Positions 5,779 through 7,284 of a stretch of 7,284 nt of DNA are shown here, in pieces. The stretch covers positions 1-7,284 of the forward strand of contig CAJPTT010000114.1 of the NCBI GenBank assembly GCA_905373565.1, given 5' to 3'. The notes below the pieces were generated by a model. That model searched no databases, was not told where the DNA came from, and saw nothing but the letters and a program-made list of their open reading frames with translations. Numbering within the stretch: the first letter of the stretch is position 1; each line of letters opens with the position of its first letter. The position numbers and the translations under genes were made by a program. The DNA comes from an uncultured Treponema sp. (GTDB lineage Bacteria; Spirochaetota; Spirochaetia; Treponematales; Treponemataceae).

Positions 5779-5807
5779 TTGACAGTTATCCAAATAGATA
5801 AGATAAT
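5779..5807 (+). promoter_or_regulatory. consensus promoter abutting the TPR gene start
   Basis: TTGACA (5779-5784) and GATAAT (5802-5807) are separated by 17 bp and match 11 of 12 consensus bases. The expected start near 5814 is only about three bases before ATG 5817, so the message would be almost leaderless. The 7-bp inverted repeat CTTATCT (5773-5779) / AGATAAG (5796-5802) straddles the spacer and touches both hexamers, so it could be an operator. The gene may also be read through from the antiporter 71 bp upstream, where the purine run AGAGGAAG (5808-5815) would serve as ribosome site. Confidence 0.55.
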
Positions 5808-5816
5808 AGAGGAAGT

Positions 5817-7151
5817 ATGACTGTTGTAATTATCTCTCTTTTTATCATTATTGCTGTTGTTGCGGTTGCAACAGTTGCTATGACAGGTTTAAAAGGCCGC
5901 GAAACGTTATCGGTAGGAAAAAAGAATAAAGCCGCGGCGATACGCGAGGCGACAAAACGGCTTGCACAAAATCCGAATGACAGCGCCGCTCTTTTAACGG
6001 TCGGAGATATATACTTTCAAGATCAAGACTGGGAAAAAGCCTATGCTTCTTATGCGCCGCTTTTAGATCAGATGAGCGGGCGTATTCCGTCGGAACAGTT
6101 TGAAATCAGTTTACGGTACGGAATAAGCGCAATGAAAACGGACCGATTCGTAGAAGCAAAAAAAGGGCTTTTGCTGGCAAAAAATATCAATCCCAATCAT
6201 TTTGAGATAAACTATAACCTCGGATATATTTACTATATCCAAAAGGAATATGAAAAAGCCGTTCCGTTTTTACGGAAAGCGCTGATTACACAGCCGGATA
6301 ACGTGACGGCGTTAAAATATCTCGGTTACACACTCCAAAGTTTACGGAAGTACCAAGAGGCGCTTCCCAGCTTAAAAAAAGTATTGGACGTGCAGCCCGA
6401 TAATAAGGACGCACTCTTTGCGATGGGTGAGTGCTTTTATGAAGTCGGTTCAAACGATCAGGCCTTAAAGATATTTACTCATTTACGGGTTTCTCCCGAA
6501 ATAGGTTCGCGTGCATCGCTGTATGCAGGATTAATCCGGATGCGGGCAAACCAGCTGGATAAGGCAATCGAAGATTTTGAAATCGGTTTAAAACATGACA
6601 GTATCCCGTTGGATATCATGAACGAGCTTCGATATAATTTAGCCGCTGCGCGGATTAAAACGCAGGATTTACAAAAAGCGCTGGTTCAATTAAAGGAAAT
6701 TCAGACTGTCAGTCCCGGCTATAAAGATGTCGCATCCCTCATTATGCGCTATCAGGAATTAAATCAGAATAAGAATCTCCATACGTATTTAATGTCGGGA
6801 CAGAGCGAATTTGTCGGACTATGCCGCAGAATTGTTTCACGCTTTTTCCCGAATGCTAAGGTTAAAATACTTGATATCAGCGTTCTTGCGACCTATACCG
6901 ACATCGTTGCCGAAATCGATACGCCCAAATGGGCGGATCTTGTGATATTTCGTTTTTTCCGTTCTCAAGGTTCGGTAGGAGAGTTGGTATTGCGTGACTT
7001 CCACGGCAGAATTAAAGAGATGAAGGCCGGTAAGGGGATTTGTATGACTGCCGGAACCTTTACGGAAGAAGCTCGCCGTTTTACGGAAGGCCGTCCGATG
7101 GATCTCTTTGATAAGAACCGCTTAAACAAAGTCTTAAACGCAATCGGATAG
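5817..7151 (+). CDS. membrane-anchored TPR protein with degenerate Mrr-like (restriction endonuclease-fold) C-terminus
   Basis: A 444-residue protein in three parts. Residues 3-22 are one hydrophobic segment, an uncleaved signal anchor or single membrane span. Residues about 56-302 hold roughly six or seven TPR units; the clearest are 129-162 (NYNLGYIYY, EYEKAVPFLRKAL, QPDN) and 163-196 (QPDN again). TPR solenoids bind partner proteins. Residues about 328-440 resemble the Mrr catalytic domain: FVGLCRRIV, TDIVAEID (Asp362), a strand LVIFRFFR, then GKGICMTAGTFTEEARRF and DLFDKNRL, which match the family's KGI-x-VTTG-x-FT-x-x-A and D-L-I-D-x-x-x-L ending. Active Mrr enzymes have Gln/Glu-x-Lys on the LVIFRFFR strand; here those positions appear to be Phe378 and Phe380, so nuclease activity is doubtful. 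Similar TPR proteins are, to my recollection, common in treponemes without known function. ATG 5817 is chosen because the membrane segment starts at once. Confidence 0.85.
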   Translation: MTVVIISLFIIIAVVAVATVAMTGLKGRETLSVGKKNKAAAIREATKRLAQNPNDSAALLTVGDIYFQDQDWEKAYASYAPLLDQMSGRIPSEQFEISLRYGISAMKTDRFVEAKKGLLLAKNINPNHFEINYNLGYIYYIQKEYEKAVPFLRKALITQPDNVTALKYLGYTLQSLRKYQEALPSLKKVLDVQPDNKDALFAMGECFYEVGSNDQALKIFTHLRVSPEIGSRASLYAGLIRMRANQLDKAIEDFEIGLKHDSIPLDIMNELRYNLAAARIKTQDLQKALVQLKEIQTVSPGYKDVASLIMRYQELNQNKNLHTYLMSGQSEFVGLCRRIVSRFFPNAKVKILDISVLATYTDIVAEIDTPKWADLVIFRFFRSQGSVGELVLRDFHGRIKEMKAGKGICMTAGTFTEEARRFTEGRPMDLFDKNRLNKVLNAIG

Positions 7152-7224
7152 TTTTTCAAGACCAAAAAATCCCCGCGACCACGACAACCGCATCAGAAGT
7201 ATTTTAAGTAGTTGCTTTCCTTCT

Positions 7225-7259
7225 ATGCGAAATTTTGAATAAAATTTCGCATATTTTTT
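7225..7259 (+). terminator. intrinsic terminator after the TPR gene
   Basis: ATGCGAAATTTT (7225-7236) and AAAATTTCGCAT (7241-7252) form a perfect 12-bp stem with a GAAT loop, followed after one base by six T residues (7254-7259). It lies 73 bases after the TPR stop. The stem is AT-rich at the loop end, but the perfect pairing and T-tract make this the end of the transcript. The last 25 bases of the window show no gene. Confidence 0.85.
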
Positions 7260-7284
7260 CTAACAGGTGGTAAACGCATTAGGC

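Overview
The window looks like spirochaete chromosome, most likely Treponema of the oral/host-associated kind. That assignment is an inference from gene content: a chemoreceptor ending in a lysine/phenylalanine-rich tail, a ZnuA/TroA-family metal-binding protein, an NhaC-type antiporter, and a membrane-anchored TPR protein with an Mrr-like tail. Base composition is low to moderate in G+C. Every supported gene is on the + strand. No tRNA, rRNA, insertion sequence, CRISPR array or phage gene is visible.

Layout. Bases 2-64 are the last codons of fabF (3-oxoacyl-ACP synthase II), followed by a possible terminator. A strong extended -10 promoter (132-159) then starts a leader of about 200 nt that can fold into a three-way junction and contains a 21-codon small ORF. 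The leader precedes a complete dCache-HAMP-MCP chemoreceptor gene (365-2470). Only 13 nt later comes fabZ (2484-2912), so fabZ is probably co-transcribed with the chemoreceptor. Two fatty-acid synthesis genes therefore flank a chemotaxis gene.

After a hairpin and an AT-rich gap lies a znuA-like zinc-binding protein gene (3121-4086) with a long histidine-rich loop. It is preceded by a striking run of TTGCAA-type palindromes that looks like an operator array. No permease or ATPase gene adjoins it. The 324-bp gap that follows is packed with hairpins, one with a clear T-tract, and ends in a promoter-like sequence for an NhaC-family antiporter (4411-5745).

A 71-bp gap with another consensus promoter leads to a TPR protein (5817-7151). 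Its C-terminus resembles the Mrr restriction-endonuclease fold but appears to lack the catalytic Gln/Glu-x-Lys pair. A strong terminator (7225-7259) closes the window.

Together these are mostly housekeeping and envelope functions: membrane lipid synthesis, chemosensing, zinc capture and ion homeostasis. I see no obvious new multi-gene system. The best leads are the TTGCAA array, the degenerate nuclease-fold TPR protein, the structured chemoreceptor leader and the hairpin-rich intergenic region.
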